From: G965220305 sp965220305
GTDB lineage: Bacteria > Chloroflexota > Dehalococcoidia > Lucifugimonadales > UBA3495
Assembly: GCA_965220305.1 (NCBI GenBank)
Contig: OZ244817.1
Span: 4,340,001 to 4,404,000 of the forward strand
Length of the DNA: 64,000 nucleotides
Reading direction: 5' to 3'
The position numbers and the translations under genes are program-made. The stretch's first letter is position 1. Every line of letters begins with the position of its first letter. The notes beneath the pieces are model-generated. The model saw only the letters and a program-made list of their open reading frames with translations, did no database searches and was not told the origin of the DNA. Below are positions 8,609 through 17,610 of this stretch, in pieces.

Positions 8609-9400
8609 CTAAATTAGCCCTTCCGCTTCGGCCACCTTCTCCAGGGTATCCCAACCCTCGGCGATGCCCGGAACAAAGTAGTCGCACGCCTCGGCTTCCA
8701 GCACCGCCTGACCCACCGGATCATTCAGGTCCACGGTGAGGAAGGCGTCGGTCACTTTTCTCGACATCTCGGCGTCCAGGTCGTTGTGGGCGGTGAAGCA
8801 GCAATGGCTGTAGCCGGGGCTGGACCAAAAAGTCCTGATTTCTTCGCTGGGCAAGACCCCCTGTTGCTCCATCACCTCCAGGGTGCGGCGGCTGACCGCC
8901 CCGGCGTCGTATTCCCGGTTGCGCACCCGTTCGATCACGTCCCGCTGGTCGGAGAGGCTGCTGGGTTGTCGTTCGTCGAAGAAAGTGCAGGCGGCCAGGT
9001 CCCGTTGCGGGGTGATTCCCGACTCCTTCAAAAAGTGGTACGCCAACACTCCTGCTTCCACCGAGCTGCGCGCACCGAAGGCAAATCGCTTGCCGTGCAG
9101 GTCTTCTACCGTGGTGATGCCGGAGTTGGGATGGGTGATGAACTGGGTGGTGAAATTCACGTCCACGTCGCGCATCACCAGGTTCTGGCACTCGTCCTTC
9201 AGGGCGCGTCGCATCTTCAGGAAAGACAGCGGCCCGTTCCAGGCGATGTCTATCTCCCGGCGTACAAAGGCGTCCACCATAGCGTCGTAGCCGGAGTACA
9301 ATACCCAGTCGAAGTCAATGCCGTTGCGTCGGAAAACCGTTTCCAACTCGCGGCACCGCGCCATGTGGGAATTGGAGGCTGTAGCTCCTAGTCTGAGCAT
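8609..9400 (-). CDS. PhnD-like phosphate/phosphonate-type substrate-binding protein
   Basis: This 263-residue protein resembles the PhnD/periplasmic-binding type 2 fold. It shows 'REIDIAWNGPLSFLKM', 'NSGITTVEDLHGKRFAFGARSS' and 'VRNREYDAGAVSRRTLEVM', the usual ligand-cleft loops. The start is the ATG at 9400 after AAGGAAGG; longer in-frame starts lack such a site. No signal peptide or lipobox follows this start, and no permease or ATPase gene is nearby. It may therefore be a cytoplasmic member with a sensing or enzymatic job rather than a transporter part. It is the first gene of the minus-strand run that ends at crcB. Confidence 0.75.
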   Translation of the reverse strand: MLRLGATASNSHMARCRELETVFRRNGIDFDWVLYSGYDAMVDAFVRREIDIAWNGPLSFLKMRRALKDECQNLVMRDVDVNFTTQFITHPNSGITTVEDLHGKRFAFGARSSVEAGVLAYHFLKESGITPQRDLAACTFFDERQPSSLSDQRDVIERVRNREYDAGAVSRRTLEVMEQQGVLPSEEIRTFWSSPGYSHCCFTAHNDLDAEMSRKVTDAFLTVDLNDPVGQAVLEAEACDYFVPGIAEGWDTLEKVAEAEGLI

Positions 9401-9618
9401 AATGGGCCTTCCTTTAGAGATGTTCGTAGACCCCTCGCCTGGCTGCCTCAGTTTAACATCGGCAAGGGCACGCCACAATCTTGCCCTAATGACGCCTGGC
9501 CCCACGGGCGGCGACGTCCGGTTGAAGCCCCTCTACGTTTGAGATAAGCTACCCCCACTGAGAAATTACCCCACGGCGACGGTTGCCGGCGCATTGCGCC
9601 CAAGAAGGAGTATGGCTG

Positions 9619-12549
9619 ATGGCTACCACTACGGCGAACAGAATCCGCGGCAGAGAGCGGGAGGAACTGGCCCAGGAGTTGCGCCGTCGCGTCTCCGGCG
9701 AGGTCAGGTTCGATGCCTTCTCCCGGGTCCTCTACAGCACCGACGCCAGCATCTACCAGATGGAGCCGGTGGGGGTGGTTATACCGCGCAACGTGGACGA
9801 CGTGCTGGCGGTGATGGAGGTAGCGGGGGAAAGCGGGGTGCCGGTATTGCCCCGGGCCGGGGGCACCAGCCTGGCGGGGCAGACGGTGAACCACGCCATC
9901 GTGGTGGATTTCAGTAAGTACCTGAACCAGGTGCTGGAGGTTAACCAGGAGGAACAGTGGGTGCGAGTGCAGCCAGGGATTATCCTGGACCAATTAAACC
10001 GGCGCCTGCTCCCCTACGGGTTGCAGTATGCTCCCGACCCCACCACGGCCAACCGGGCCTGCGTGGGCGGCGGCATCGGCAACAATACCTGCGGGGCCCA
10101 CTCGGTCATTTACGGCAAGACCCTGGACCACATCATGGAATTGGACGTGGTCCTGTCCGACGCTTCTCAGGCCCACTTCCGCGCCCTGGAAAGCCACGAA
10201 CTGGAGGCCAAGCTCAGCGGCTCCGGCCTGGAGTCGGACATCTACCGAGGGGTGCACCGCATCGCCCGGGAGCACCTGTCGGAGATTGAGGCCCGCTACC
10301 CCAAGATTATGCGCCGGGTCAGCGGCTACAACCTGGACGACTTCATGGGCGAGGCCCCGGCCAACCTTTCCCGCATGGTGGTCGGCTCCGAGGGGACCCT
10401 GTGCGTGGTGACGGAAGCCAAGATTAACCTGGTGCCCCGTCCCACCATGACCAGCCTGGCGGTACTCCACTTCCAGGACCTGTTCGGGGCCTGCGAGGCC
10501 ATCCCGGAAGTGCTGAAACATGACCCTTCATCCATCGAGATTCTGGACCGCATGGTGCTGGACCGCTCCCGGGAGTCCTTTGGTCACTCCCAGAGCCTCT
10601 CCTTCTTGGAGGGGGAACCGGGTTCCCTGCTGCTCACCGAGTTTTACGGGGAATCCGAGGCGGAGTTAACCGCCAAGATGGACGCGCTGCAAGCCGATAT
10701 GTACGGTAAGCGATTGGCCTACGCCTGCGTCAACCTGCTGGACCGGGCTGCCCAGGCCAACGTCTGGAACCTGCGCAAGGGGGGCCTGGGGCTGCTGATG
10801 AGCACCAAGGGCGATGCCAAGCCCATACCCTTCGTGGAGGATACCGCGGTTGACCCGGATAGGCTGGGCCCCTTTATCCGCCAGTTCGACGAGATTGTCC
10901 GCAACCACAATACCGAGGCCGGGTACTACGGCCATGCCAGCGTGGGCTGTATGCACATCCGTCCTCTGGTCAGCCTGAAGGACTCCGAGGGCGTGAACAA
11001 GATGGTGTCCATCGCCGACGAGATTAGCGACCTGGTGAAGGAGTTTGGCGGCTCCCTCAGCGGCGAGCACGGCGACGGCATCGTGCGGGGGGTCTACACC
11101 GAGAAGATGTTTGGGCCGGAAATTCACCAGGCATTCCGAGAGGTCAAAAACACCTTCGACCCCCAGGGAATCATGAACCCGGGCAAGATTATCGACTGTC
11201 CTCCGATGACGGAGAACCTCCGATACGGCCCGGGATACAATGCCGTATCGGTGCCCACGGTCTTGGACTTTTCCCCGGACGCCAACTACGCCGGGGCGGT
11301 GGAGATGTGCAACGGCATGGGCGCTTGCCGGAAGCTGGACGGCGCCATGTGTCCTTCCTTCATGGCGACGCGGGACGAGGAGCACTCCACCCGCGGTCGG
11401 GCCAACCTGCTGCGGGCCGCCCTGTCCGGGCGTTTGCCCGAAGGGACAATGACCGGCCAACGTCTTTACGACGCCCTGGACCTGTGCCTGGAGTGCAAGG
11501 CGTGCAAGGCCGAGTGCGAGTCCGGCGTGGACATGGCCAAGCTGAAGTACGAGTTCCTGGACAAGTTCTATCAGACCAACAAAAGGCCCCTGCGCGCCAA
11601 AGTGTTCGCCCACCTCAATCGGGTGAGCCGGTTGGGGTCGAAGCTTTCCTTTCTCGCCAATTGGGGCACCCAGAGTTCCCTGGGCAAGATGCTGACGGTC
11701 CGGATGCTGGGGGTGCACCCCAACCGCACCCTGCCTTCCATCGCTTCCCAGACCTTTCCCCGGTGGTTTGCCTCCCGTCCGGTGCCCGACGCCGGCAAAC
11801 TGACCAGGGGCACTGTGGCCCTGGTCAACGATACCTTTATGAATTACAACTACCCCCAGATTGGCCGGGCGGCGGTGGAGCTGCTGGAAGCGGCGGGATT
11901 CCGGGTGGAATTGGTCTCGCCCCAGGGCGCGGACAGCCCCGGGGGAGGTTGCTGCGGGCGTCCCATGATTTCCAAGGGGTTCCTGGATGAAGCGGCGGCG
12001 CAGGCCAATGCTATGGTGGACCTGCTGCACGGCTACGCCTCCCGGGGCATTCCCATCCTGGGCTGCGAGCCCAGTTGCCTGTTGACCTTCCGGGACGAAT
12101 ACCCCGAGTTCGTTCCCGGCGAAAAGTCTCGACTGGTGGCCCAGCACAGCTACCTTGTCGATGAGTTCCTGCTGCAACTCCAGGAAAGTGGCGAGTTGGC
12201 GCTGGAGTTTACCGACCTGCCCAAGAAGGTGCTGTTCCACGCCCACTGTCACCAGAAATCCTTGGTCGGCACAACCAGTTCCCTGGCCGCGCTTCGGCTG
12301 TCTCCGGGCTACCAGGTGGAGTTGATAAACTCCGGGTGCTGCGGCATGGCCGGTTCCTTTGGCTTCGAGAAGGAGCACTACGAAGTTTCCATGCAGATAG
12401 GGGAGCAGGCCCTCTTCCCGGCGGTCCGGGCCAAGGAGGCAGACTGGGAGGTGGCCGTTAGCGGGGTCTCCTGCCGCCAGCAGGTGGAGCACGGCACCGG
12501 GCGGCGGGCCCGGCACTTGGTGGAGGTGCTTCGGGACGCCCTGCCGTGA
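9619..12549 (+). CDS. GlcD-GlcF-like fusion: FAD-linked 2-hydroxyacid dehydrogenase with Fe-S oxidoreductase domain
   Basis: This 976-residue protein joins two functions. Residues about 40-540 form an FAD-binding PCMH domain and cap (VLPRAGGTSLAGQ, GGIGNNTCGAHS, GSEGTLCVVTEAK, GEHGDGIVRG) as in D-lactate/glycolate dehydrogenases. The rest is an Fe-S region with LCLECKACKAEC and two CCG segments (GGGCCGRP and NSGCCGMAG) of the heterodisulfide-reductase type. Electrons from a 2-hydroxyacid would pass through Fe-S centres to the membrane quinone pool. The ATG at 9619 follows AAGGAG. It is divergent from the catabolic run at 8609-9400. Confidence 0.9.
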   Translation: MATTTANRIRGREREELAQELRRRVSGEVRFDAFSRVLYSTDASIYQMEPVGVVIPRNVDDVLAVMEVAGESGVPVLPRAGGTSLAGQTVNHAIVVDFSKYLNQVLEVNQEEQWVRVQPGIILDQLNRRLLPYGLQYAPDPTTANRACVGGGIGNNTCGAHSVIYGKTLDHIMELDVVLSDASQAHFRALESHELEAKLSGSGLESDIYRGVHRIAREHLSEIEARYPKIMRRVSGYNLDDFMGEAPANLSRMVVGSEGTLCVVTEAKINLVPRPTMTSLAVLHFQDLFGACEAIPEVLKHDPSSIEILDRMVLDRSRESFGHSQSLSFLEGEPGSLLLTEFYGESEAELTAKMDALQADMYGKRLAYACVNLLDRAAQANVWNLRKGGLGLLMSTKGDAKPIPFVEDTAVDPDRLGPFIRQFDEIVRNHNTEAGYYGHASVGCMHIRPLVSLKDSEGVNKMVSIADEISDLVKEFGGSLSGEHGDGIVRGVYTEKMFGPEIHQAFREVKNTFDPQGIMNPGKIIDCPPMTENLRYGPGYNAVSVPTVLDFSPDANYAGAVEMCNGMGACRKLDGAMCPSFMATRDEEHSTRGRANLLRAALSGRLPEGTMTGQRLYDALDLCLECKACKAECESGVDMAKLKYEFLDKFYQTNKRPLRAKVFAHLNRVSRLGSKLSFLANWGTQSSLGKMLTVRMLGVHPNRTLPSIASQTFPRWFASRPVPDAGKLTRGTVALVNDTFMNYNYPQIGRAAVELLEAAGFRVELVSPQGADSPGGGCCGRPMISKGFLDEAAAQANAMVDLLHGYASRGIPILGCEPSCLLTFRDEYPEFVPGEKSRLVAQHSYLVDEFLLQLQESGELALEFTDLPKKVLFHAHCHQKSLVGTTSSLAALRLSPGYQVELINSGCCGMAGSFGFEKEHYEVSMQIGEQALFPAVRAKEADWEVAVSGVSCRQQVEHGTGRRARHLVEVLRDALP

Positions 12550-12637
12550 GGGAAGTTGATGAAAGTCGAGCGCTTCCGGCGCCACGGGCAGCGAACGGTA
12601 ACAGGCCGCTGGCGGTATCCCCAACTGCCCCACTGGG

Positions 12638-13756
12638 TTAGGGCACGGTCACTTCCTTGATGGTATCGCCGAAATTGTCGGCGGCCATGCTCAGGTCCAG
12701 TATGTCAATGACGCCATCTCCGTTGCCGTCTCCAAAGCGCAGGGTGAGTTTGGGAACTACCAGCGTTCTTCCCGCTTCAACCTTGGCCTGGGGAACGGAT
12801 ATGGACACATACCCCGGAGCCTCAATCAAGATTTTCACAGTTCCGGGTGCCGCCTCTATGGTGTAACTGCCATCGGCTTCCATATGGTGGACGGCGTCGC
12901 CCAGTTTCAGGAAGCCGCCCAAGCTGTTCTCCCGACCTTCCAGGTGTACCACCCCTTTAATCGTGCCGTGCAGAGGTGTACCTTGGGTTCCTATATGGGC
13001 TGGGGTCAGTGTGCCGGAGTATTCGGCGTCGGCTCCGCCTACGAAAAGGGCAATACTGGGGGTTGCAGTAGTGTCGATGCTCGGCGGCAACAAGCTGCCG
13101 GAGAAAAAGGCGTCGGGGACTTCAATTCCCAGGTCGTCGCCTAGCCTAATATCTTGCTGGCCTGGGATCGCTATTGTTTGGATGTCCGGCAGTAGCAGAT
13201 TGGCCCCGAAAAAGGCGTCGGGGAGTCCAAGCCCCAGATCGTCGCCGAATTTTATATCTCGCTGAATCACAGTAATGGGCCGCGTCAGGGTTAACGAGTC
13301 GTTGTCTGGGTTCCGGTCGCCTTCCAGATCGATGTTGGCGGTGAGGATGTGGGCTTGTGGTGCGGCGTTGGCAGTGTCCCAGGTCAGGCCGATGGTAAAC
13401 TCCTGGCCGGCATCCAGGGCCAGTTGGACAGTAGCTAGAGTGGAATCTTCGCCTCTGTCGCGCAACGTTAGAAGAGGGTCCTCCAGAGCGTCTCCAAGGT
13501 TCTGTACCGTCACTTCGATGGTGACGATGTCGCCACGGTGGACGACCTCACTGGAGGGGATGATGCTGCTGATGCCGACGTCGCTTGCCGTTTGAAGCGA
13601 GAGGGTCGAAAGACCGTTCCCCTGGCGGTTTCCACTTTCCGGGCCGCTCTCCGCAGAAGAGGTCCACCCCGCGATGGTGAGGCTGGCAGGTAGCGCAACG
13701 AGGAAGGCCAGGGCCAACAAGGCGCCGTACCTTGGCCGTCTTCCCGAGTCCTTCAC
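12638..13756 (-). CDS. Exported protein with CARDB-like domain, internal repeats and dockerin-like calcium loop
   Basis: This 372-residue protein starts at GTG 13756 with an AAGGGG site. A basic N-terminus and hydrophobic stretch (residues 11-30) form a signal peptide. Residues about 57-160 look like a CARDB adhesion domain (VTVQNLGDALEDPLL). Residues 167-201 and 202-235 are two copies of a 'GDDLG..PDAFF' repeat. Residues 265-338 resemble a carboxypeptidase-regulatory-like beta-sandwich. The end carries GDGNGDGVIDILDLSMAAD (342-360), a single dockerin-type EF-hand loop. It lies 16 bases downstream of another exported protein gene. It is likely extracellular, but its role is unknown. Confidence 0.7.
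   Translation of the reverse strand: MKDSGRRPRYGALLALAFLVALPASLTIAGWTSSAESGPESGNRQGNGLSTLSLQTASDVGISSIIPSSEVVHRGDIVTIEVTVQNLGDALEDPLLTLRDRGEDSTLATVQLALDAGQEFTIGLTWDTANAAPQAHILTANIDLEGDRNPDNDSLTLTRPITVIQRDIKFGDDLGLGLPDAFFGANLLLPDIQTIAIPGQQDIRLGDDLGIEVPDAFFSGSLLPPSIDTTATPSIALFVGGADAEYSGTLTPAHIGTQGTPLHGTIKGVVHLEGRENSLGGFLKLGDAVHHMEADGSYTIEAAPGTVKILIEAPGYVSISVPQAKVEAGRTLVVPKLTLRFGDGNGDGVIDILDLSMAADNFGDTIKEVTVP
13052..13258 (-). repeat. Tandem 34-residue coding repeat (two copies)
   Basis: Within the exported protein, residues 167-201 and 202-235 align across their length. The shared core is DI(K/R)(F/L)GDDLG(L/I)..PDAFF followed by a Leu/Pro-rich strand. At DNA level the copies are diverged but clearly related, so the duplication is not recent. 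Confidence 0.75.
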
Positions 13757-13772
13757 GGGCTGGCCCCTTCCC

Positions 13773-14768
13773 TCATGGTATCGTGTAAATGATCATGGCC
13801 AGCGAACCAGCCGCGCCGTCTTGACTGGCGCCGTCGATACGCAACTCCATGGTGTGAGTCGAGTTGGTTAGTTCGACAAAATCGTACAGGAATTCCTGGC
13901 CGCAACTTGTAAATACTTGAGAGCCATCCAGCAGAGTCAGGGCGTTGCAGGGGCTGCCCAAACTGGTCTTGGTGGACCACTGGGCCATTGAACCTTCCAG
14001 GATGGTGAAGCTGGCCGGTATGTCGAAAGAAACGAACTTGGAGCCCACCTCTCCCAAGGCAACGGCGAACATAAGGAAGTTGGTGGCTGTGGGATATTGC
14101 CAGTGGTAATGGCTAAGGTCATGTGCCGTAATGGGCCCCTTTCCGGCTCCGCCCAGGACTTCGTTAAGTGCGTCCAGCAGGATGGTATGGCTGACGTCAG
14201 CCAACGCGGGATTTTCGGGGTCCACATTAGTAGTATCATCATCGGTAGCCAGTTGCCATACTCTGGATGATTCGCTGCCTCGGGGAAAGTAGGCCACAAT
14301 CCAGCCTTCGTCGTCATAATAGATGTTGACTGTGGTGAATAAATCGCCCTCTCGAGTGCTAGCGTCGCCGTCGATGTTGAGAATAGAAAGGGAGCCAATG
14401 GTATAGTTGCCACCCTTTTCGGTTAAAGTGCCCGTTTCGGCCATCCGCGACAAAGGTGGGGGGCTGGCGTCGAAGAGAGCATCATCCACGACGTGCTTGT
14501 CCAGGTAGAAACCGTCTCCTTGGGGGACTCGGTAGTAAGCAGAGAACCCCGCGTTTCCGACGGGGAATGCACTGCCAGCAGCTTGGAGGGACTGGCGGGC
14601 CTCGACGGTTAGCCCCAAGTTCAAGGACGACGGCGGTTCCTGGGAAGGTCCTTCGGCGACTTCGTGAAGGCCGGCGGCTAGGACTATGCCCAGGGCGGCG
14701 GTTGAGGCCAGAAAAACGAAAACAACTTTAAGCGCACGGGAGCGAACCATATCCGAACTCGGCCCCAT
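13773..14768 (-). CDS. Exported or membrane-anchored protein of unknown function
   Basis: This 331-residue protein has a hydrophobic segment at about residues 13-33 (VVFVFLASTAALGIVLAAGL) that could be a signal peptide or anchor. The rest is soluble and rich in Asp, Thr and aromatic residues, with 'DLFTTVNIYYDDEGWIVAYFPRGSESSRVWQL' as a distinctive beta-rich stretch. I do not recognise the family. Two cysteine pairs (CNALTLLDG and TSCGQEF) could form a disulfide outside the cell. The neighbour 16 bases downstream is also exported, so the two probably form an operon. The start is uncertain: either ATG 14768 or ATG 14750, neither with a strong ribosome-binding site. Confidence 0.6.
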   Translation of the reverse strand: MGPSSDMVRSRALKVVFVFLASTAALGIVLAAGLHEVAEGPSQEPPSSLNLGLTVEARQSLQAAGSAFPVGNAGFSAYYRVPQGDGFYLDKHVVDDALFDASPPPLSRMAETGTLTEKGGNYTIGSLSILNIDGDASTREGDLFTTVNIYYDDEGWIVAYFPRGSESSRVWQLATDDDTTNVDPENPALADVSHTILLDALNEVLGGAGKGPITAHDLSHYHWQYPTATNFLMFAVALGEVGSKFVSFDIPASFTILEGSMAQWSTKTSLGSPCNALTLLDGSQVFTSCGQEFLYDFVELTNSTHTMELRIDGASQDGAAGSLAMIIYTIP

Positions 14769-15018
14769 TCAATAGCTGATTCTAGTGTTTTTAGCACCCG
14801 GCTTGGGAAAGAGTCAAGCACGTCAAAACAGTTGTGTGGACTCCGGGAGGGAATCGCGTCTCCTTTTGCGGTCAAACGACCTGAAGCGGAGCCGCCGGAG
14901 CGCCCAAGTTGGCGACTTTCCAGCGCCGGTGGGCCCAACTCTCCGGGCGTGGCAGCGCTTAGGCTTGCCGGTCAGGCTGGCGGCGCTTGTTGGGGGCAAT
15001 CCCTCCCTCAGATACCCC

Positions 15019-16434
15019 CTACGACACCGGCGGGCGCTGGTCTATCCAGGGATGGGCTTCCTCGAAAGCTGCCGATGCTTGCAGGACTCTGGCCTCGGCT
15101 CCCCGGGGGCCCACGATGTGCAGGCCGATGGGCATACCATCGGCGGAAAAGCCGCAGGGGACGCTGGAAGCGGTCTGTCCCGTCATGTTGATGGGGAAGG
15201 TGAAGGGTAGGTATCCCCAGAAGGGCTCGACCTGTTTGCCCCCGATTACCGTGGGACGCTGCTCTATGGGGAAGGCGGTCACCGCCATGGTGGGAGTCAG
15301 CAGCAGGTCATATTGGTCGAAGAAGTACTCCATCTGCCGGCGCAACTCGTCCACCCGGAGCAGGGCGCGGGATAGATCGGCTCCGGTCAACGAAGCGCCG
15401 TGTTCCAGCGCGCGGCGGCCATAGTCGGTGAAGTCGTCCCGGTGGTCGTCCAGCAGGTGGCCGTAAGATGTGTATGCGGCGGCGGAGAAAACGTCGAGGA
15501 ACGCGGGGAAGGGATCGTTCAGGGCCAGGTCCGTTTCCTCCACCGTTGCGCCCAACTCCTGGAACCGCTTGGCCGCCCGCTCCGTCACCCGGACCACCTC
15601 CGGGTCTACTCCGGCGTACCCCAGGTCGGCGCTCCACGCTATGCGCCAGCCGCTCACGCCACCGCCGAGGTTTTCCGAGAAATCGGGCGGCGCATCCCGC
15701 ATCGTCACCGGGTCCCTCGGGTCGGGGCCAGCCAATACCTGCAGCAGCAGCGCTGTATCGGCCACGGTTCGGGACAGTGGGCCGGACTGGGAAAAGTGGT
15801 TGGCCGCCGGGCGACCGTACCCTCCGTAGCGGGGCACTCTCCCCTGGGACGGCTTAATCCCGAAGACGCCGCTGAAGCTGGCGGGGATGCGTATGGACCC
15901 CCCGCCGTCGCTGCCGGTGGCCAGGGTGCAGAGCCCCGCCGCCAATGCCGCCGCCGCGCCGCCGCTGGAGCCGCCGGGGGTGCGCTCGGTGTTCCACGGG
16001 TTGCGGCAGGGTCCGCCCAGCTTGTTCTCAGTAGTGCCGGACTGGCCGAACTCCGGCGTATTGGTCTTGCCCAGAATTACGGCTCCCGCCTGCCGCACTC
16101 GCTCCACCACCACCGAATCGATGTCCGGGATACGGTCCTGGAAAACCGCCGATCCCATGGTGGTGCGCAGGCCCTTGGTCAACTCCAAGTCCTTGATGGA
16201 GATGGGAACTCCGTGCAGCGGTCCCAGGGGTTGGCCGCGCTGCACCGCCTCCTGCGACTGCCGGGCCGTGGCCAGGGCTTCGTCAGAACTCAGCGTAAGG
16301 TAGGCATTTAAACTGGGGTCAAGCGCCTCGATGCGCTGGTAGAATAGTTCTACCAGTTCGACAATCGAGACCTCTTTGCCGGCGATAAGTTGCCGGACCC
16401 AGGTGGCCGGGGCAAAGCAAAGGTCGGCGTCCAT
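15019..16434 (-). CDS. Amidase signature family hydrolase
   Basis: This 471-residue amidase has the full Ser-cisSer-Lys set: K81 in PISIKDLELTKG, S156 in TPGGSSGG and nucleophile S180 in GSDGGGSIR. The family hydrolyses amides, including aryl amides, amino-acid amides and the GatA glutaminyl-tRNA step. No gatB or gatC is adjacent, so a catabolic amidase is favoured. The start is the ATG at 16434 with GGAGGAG; the frame stays open upstream, but that extension is Arg/Pro-rich antisense of the next gene and is not real. It is divergent from the AcoX-like gene. Confidence 0.88.
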   Translation of the reverse strand: MDADLCFAPATWVRQLIAGKEVSIVELVELFYQRIEALDPSLNAYLTLSSDEALATARQSQEAVQRGQPLGPLHGVPISIKDLELTKGLRTTMGSAVFQDRIPDIDSVVVERVRQAGAVILGKTNTPEFGQSGTTENKLGGPCRNPWNTERTPGGSSGGAAAALAAGLCTLATGSDGGGSIRIPASFSGVFGIKPSQGRVPRYGGYGRPAANHFSQSGPLSRTVADTALLLQVLAGPDPRDPVTMRDAPPDFSENLGGGVSGWRIAWSADLGYAGVDPEVVRVTERAAKRFQELGATVEETDLALNDPFPAFLDVFSAAAYTSYGHLLDDHRDDFTDYGRRALEHGASLTGADLSRALLRVDELRRQMEYFFDQYDLLLTPTMAVTAFPIEQRPTVIGGKQVEPFWGYLPFTFPINMTGQTASSVPCGFSADGMPIGLHIVGPRGAEARVLQASAAFEEAHPWIDQRPPVS

Positions 16435-16485
16435 TGGTGCTCTCCTCCAAGTGGTGTGCGGACAGGAACGATTAAAGCCGCGCTC

Positions 16486-16494
16486 ATTATAACA
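16486..16494 (-). promoter_or_regulatory. Extended -10 element for the amidase gene
   Basis: On the minus strand the sequence reads TGTTATAAT, a perfect TATAAT with the upstream TG of an extended -10. A good -35 is not evident, which is normal for this class. Transcription would start about 45 bases before the amidase ATG at 16434. Confidence 0.5.
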
Positions 16495-16556
16495 ACGGCG
16501 GGTAACAGGGGCGATATATCGGGCGAGCTTGCCGGTAACCGGGGTGGTGAGGAAAT

Positions 16557-17576
16557 TTGGCGTTAGTCGGAATAATAGCGAACCCAGCCGCCAGTAAAGA
16601 CATCCGCCGTCTGGTGGGCCAGGCAAGGGTAGTTCCCGACTGGGAAAAAGTAAACATGGTGCGGCGGGCGTTGTTGGGACTCCAGGCTGTGGGCGTTCAG
16701 CGGGTTCTGGCAATGCCCGACAGCTCCCACCTGTGTACCCGGGCATGGGACGACGCCCAGGTGTCCTTGCAGTTGGACCTGTTGGAGATGCCCGCTTTCT
16801 ACGGTGAGAACGATTCAGTGCAGGCCGCCGCCCTGATGGAGAAAGCTGGCGTGGACTGCCTGATAACCTTGGGCGGAGACGGTACCAACCGGGCCGTGGC
16901 CCGGGGGTCCTGCGCCATGCCGCTGGTCCCCATTTCCACCGGTACCAACAACGTGTTCCCCACCATGGTGGAGGGTACCCTGGCGGGTTTGGCCGCCGGC
17001 CTGGTCGCCCGGCAGTCCGTGGACCGGGAGCGGGTGACGGTGCGGAGCAAGACCGTTGAGGTGTACGTCGACGGGAATTACCAGGACATGGCCCTGGTGG
17101 ACGTGGCCCTGTCGCGGGAGCGCTTCGTGGCGAGCCGGGCAATCTGGGACCTTTCCACAATCTACGAGGTGTTCTTGAGCCGCGCCGAGCCTTCCAGCAT
17201 CGGTCTCTCCTCGGTGGGCGCTCGACTGGAACCAATATCTTTGGAGGAAGACGGGGGCTTGCACTACACCCTGGCGGGTGTACCCTCGGCTGCCGACGAG
17301 CTGAACGAAGCAGCCGCCAACGTGACTACTGTATTGGCCCCCATCGGCCCCGGTATGGTTTCCCAGGTGCCCATCGCCCATTGGGAGCGGTTGGCCCTGG
17401 GACAGCGGGTGGCCGTGGAACCCCGGAGCTGCACCGTTGCCCTGGATGGGGAGCGGTCATTTACCGTAACGCCCCAGCAACAACTGGAATTGGTCGTGGA
17501 GCGCAACGGACCTCCGGTGGTGCAGGTGGACCAGGTGTTGCGCCAGGGAGCCGAGCAGGGCAGCTTCAGGCAATAA
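16557..17576 (+). CDS. ATP-NAD kinase/AcoX family protein
   Basis: This 339-residue protein has the NAD-kinase-superfamily core: IIANPAASKDIRR at the N-terminus, LITLGGDGTNRAVARG near residue 103 and VPISTGTNNVFP near 125. The GGDGTNR loop is the diagnostic nucleotide-binding motif. AcoX-type members accompany acetoin or other catabolic operons and have unsettled activity, whereas true NAD kinases are essential. The low-similarity C-terminus favours the AcoX branch. The start is a TTG after GGTGAGGA. It is followed 34 bases later by a DNA methyltransferase gene on the same strand. Confidence 0.75.
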   Translation: MALVGIIANPAASKDIRRLVGQARVVPDWEKVNMVRRALLGLQAVGVQRVLAMPDSSHLCTRAWDDAQVSLQLDLLEMPAFYGENDSVQAAALMEKAGVDCLITLGGDGTNRAVARGSCAMPLVPISTGTNNVFPTMVEGTLAGLAAGLVARQSVDRERVTVRSKTVEVYVDGNYQDMALVDVALSRERFVASRAIWDLSTIYEVFLSRAEPSSIGLSSVGARLEPISLEEDGGLHYTLAGVPSAADELNEAAANVTTVLAPIGPGMVSQVPIAHWERLALGQRVAVEPRSCTVALDGERSFTVTPQQQLELVVERNGPPVVQVDQVLRQGAEQGSFRQ

Positions 17577-17610
17577 TTGGACAACCACAGGGTGGGGTGA
17601 GTGAGGAAGA

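Noticed and set aside
10666..12633. Long open frame on the minus strand (655 codons)
   Set aside because: It is the antisense shadow of the GlcD-GlcF fusion in GC-rich DNA; no family pattern or start signal.
16435..17235. N-terminal extension of the amidase by about 267 residues
   Set aside because: It is Arg/Pro-rich and antisense to the AcoX-like gene; the family start and a GGAGGAG site are at 16434.
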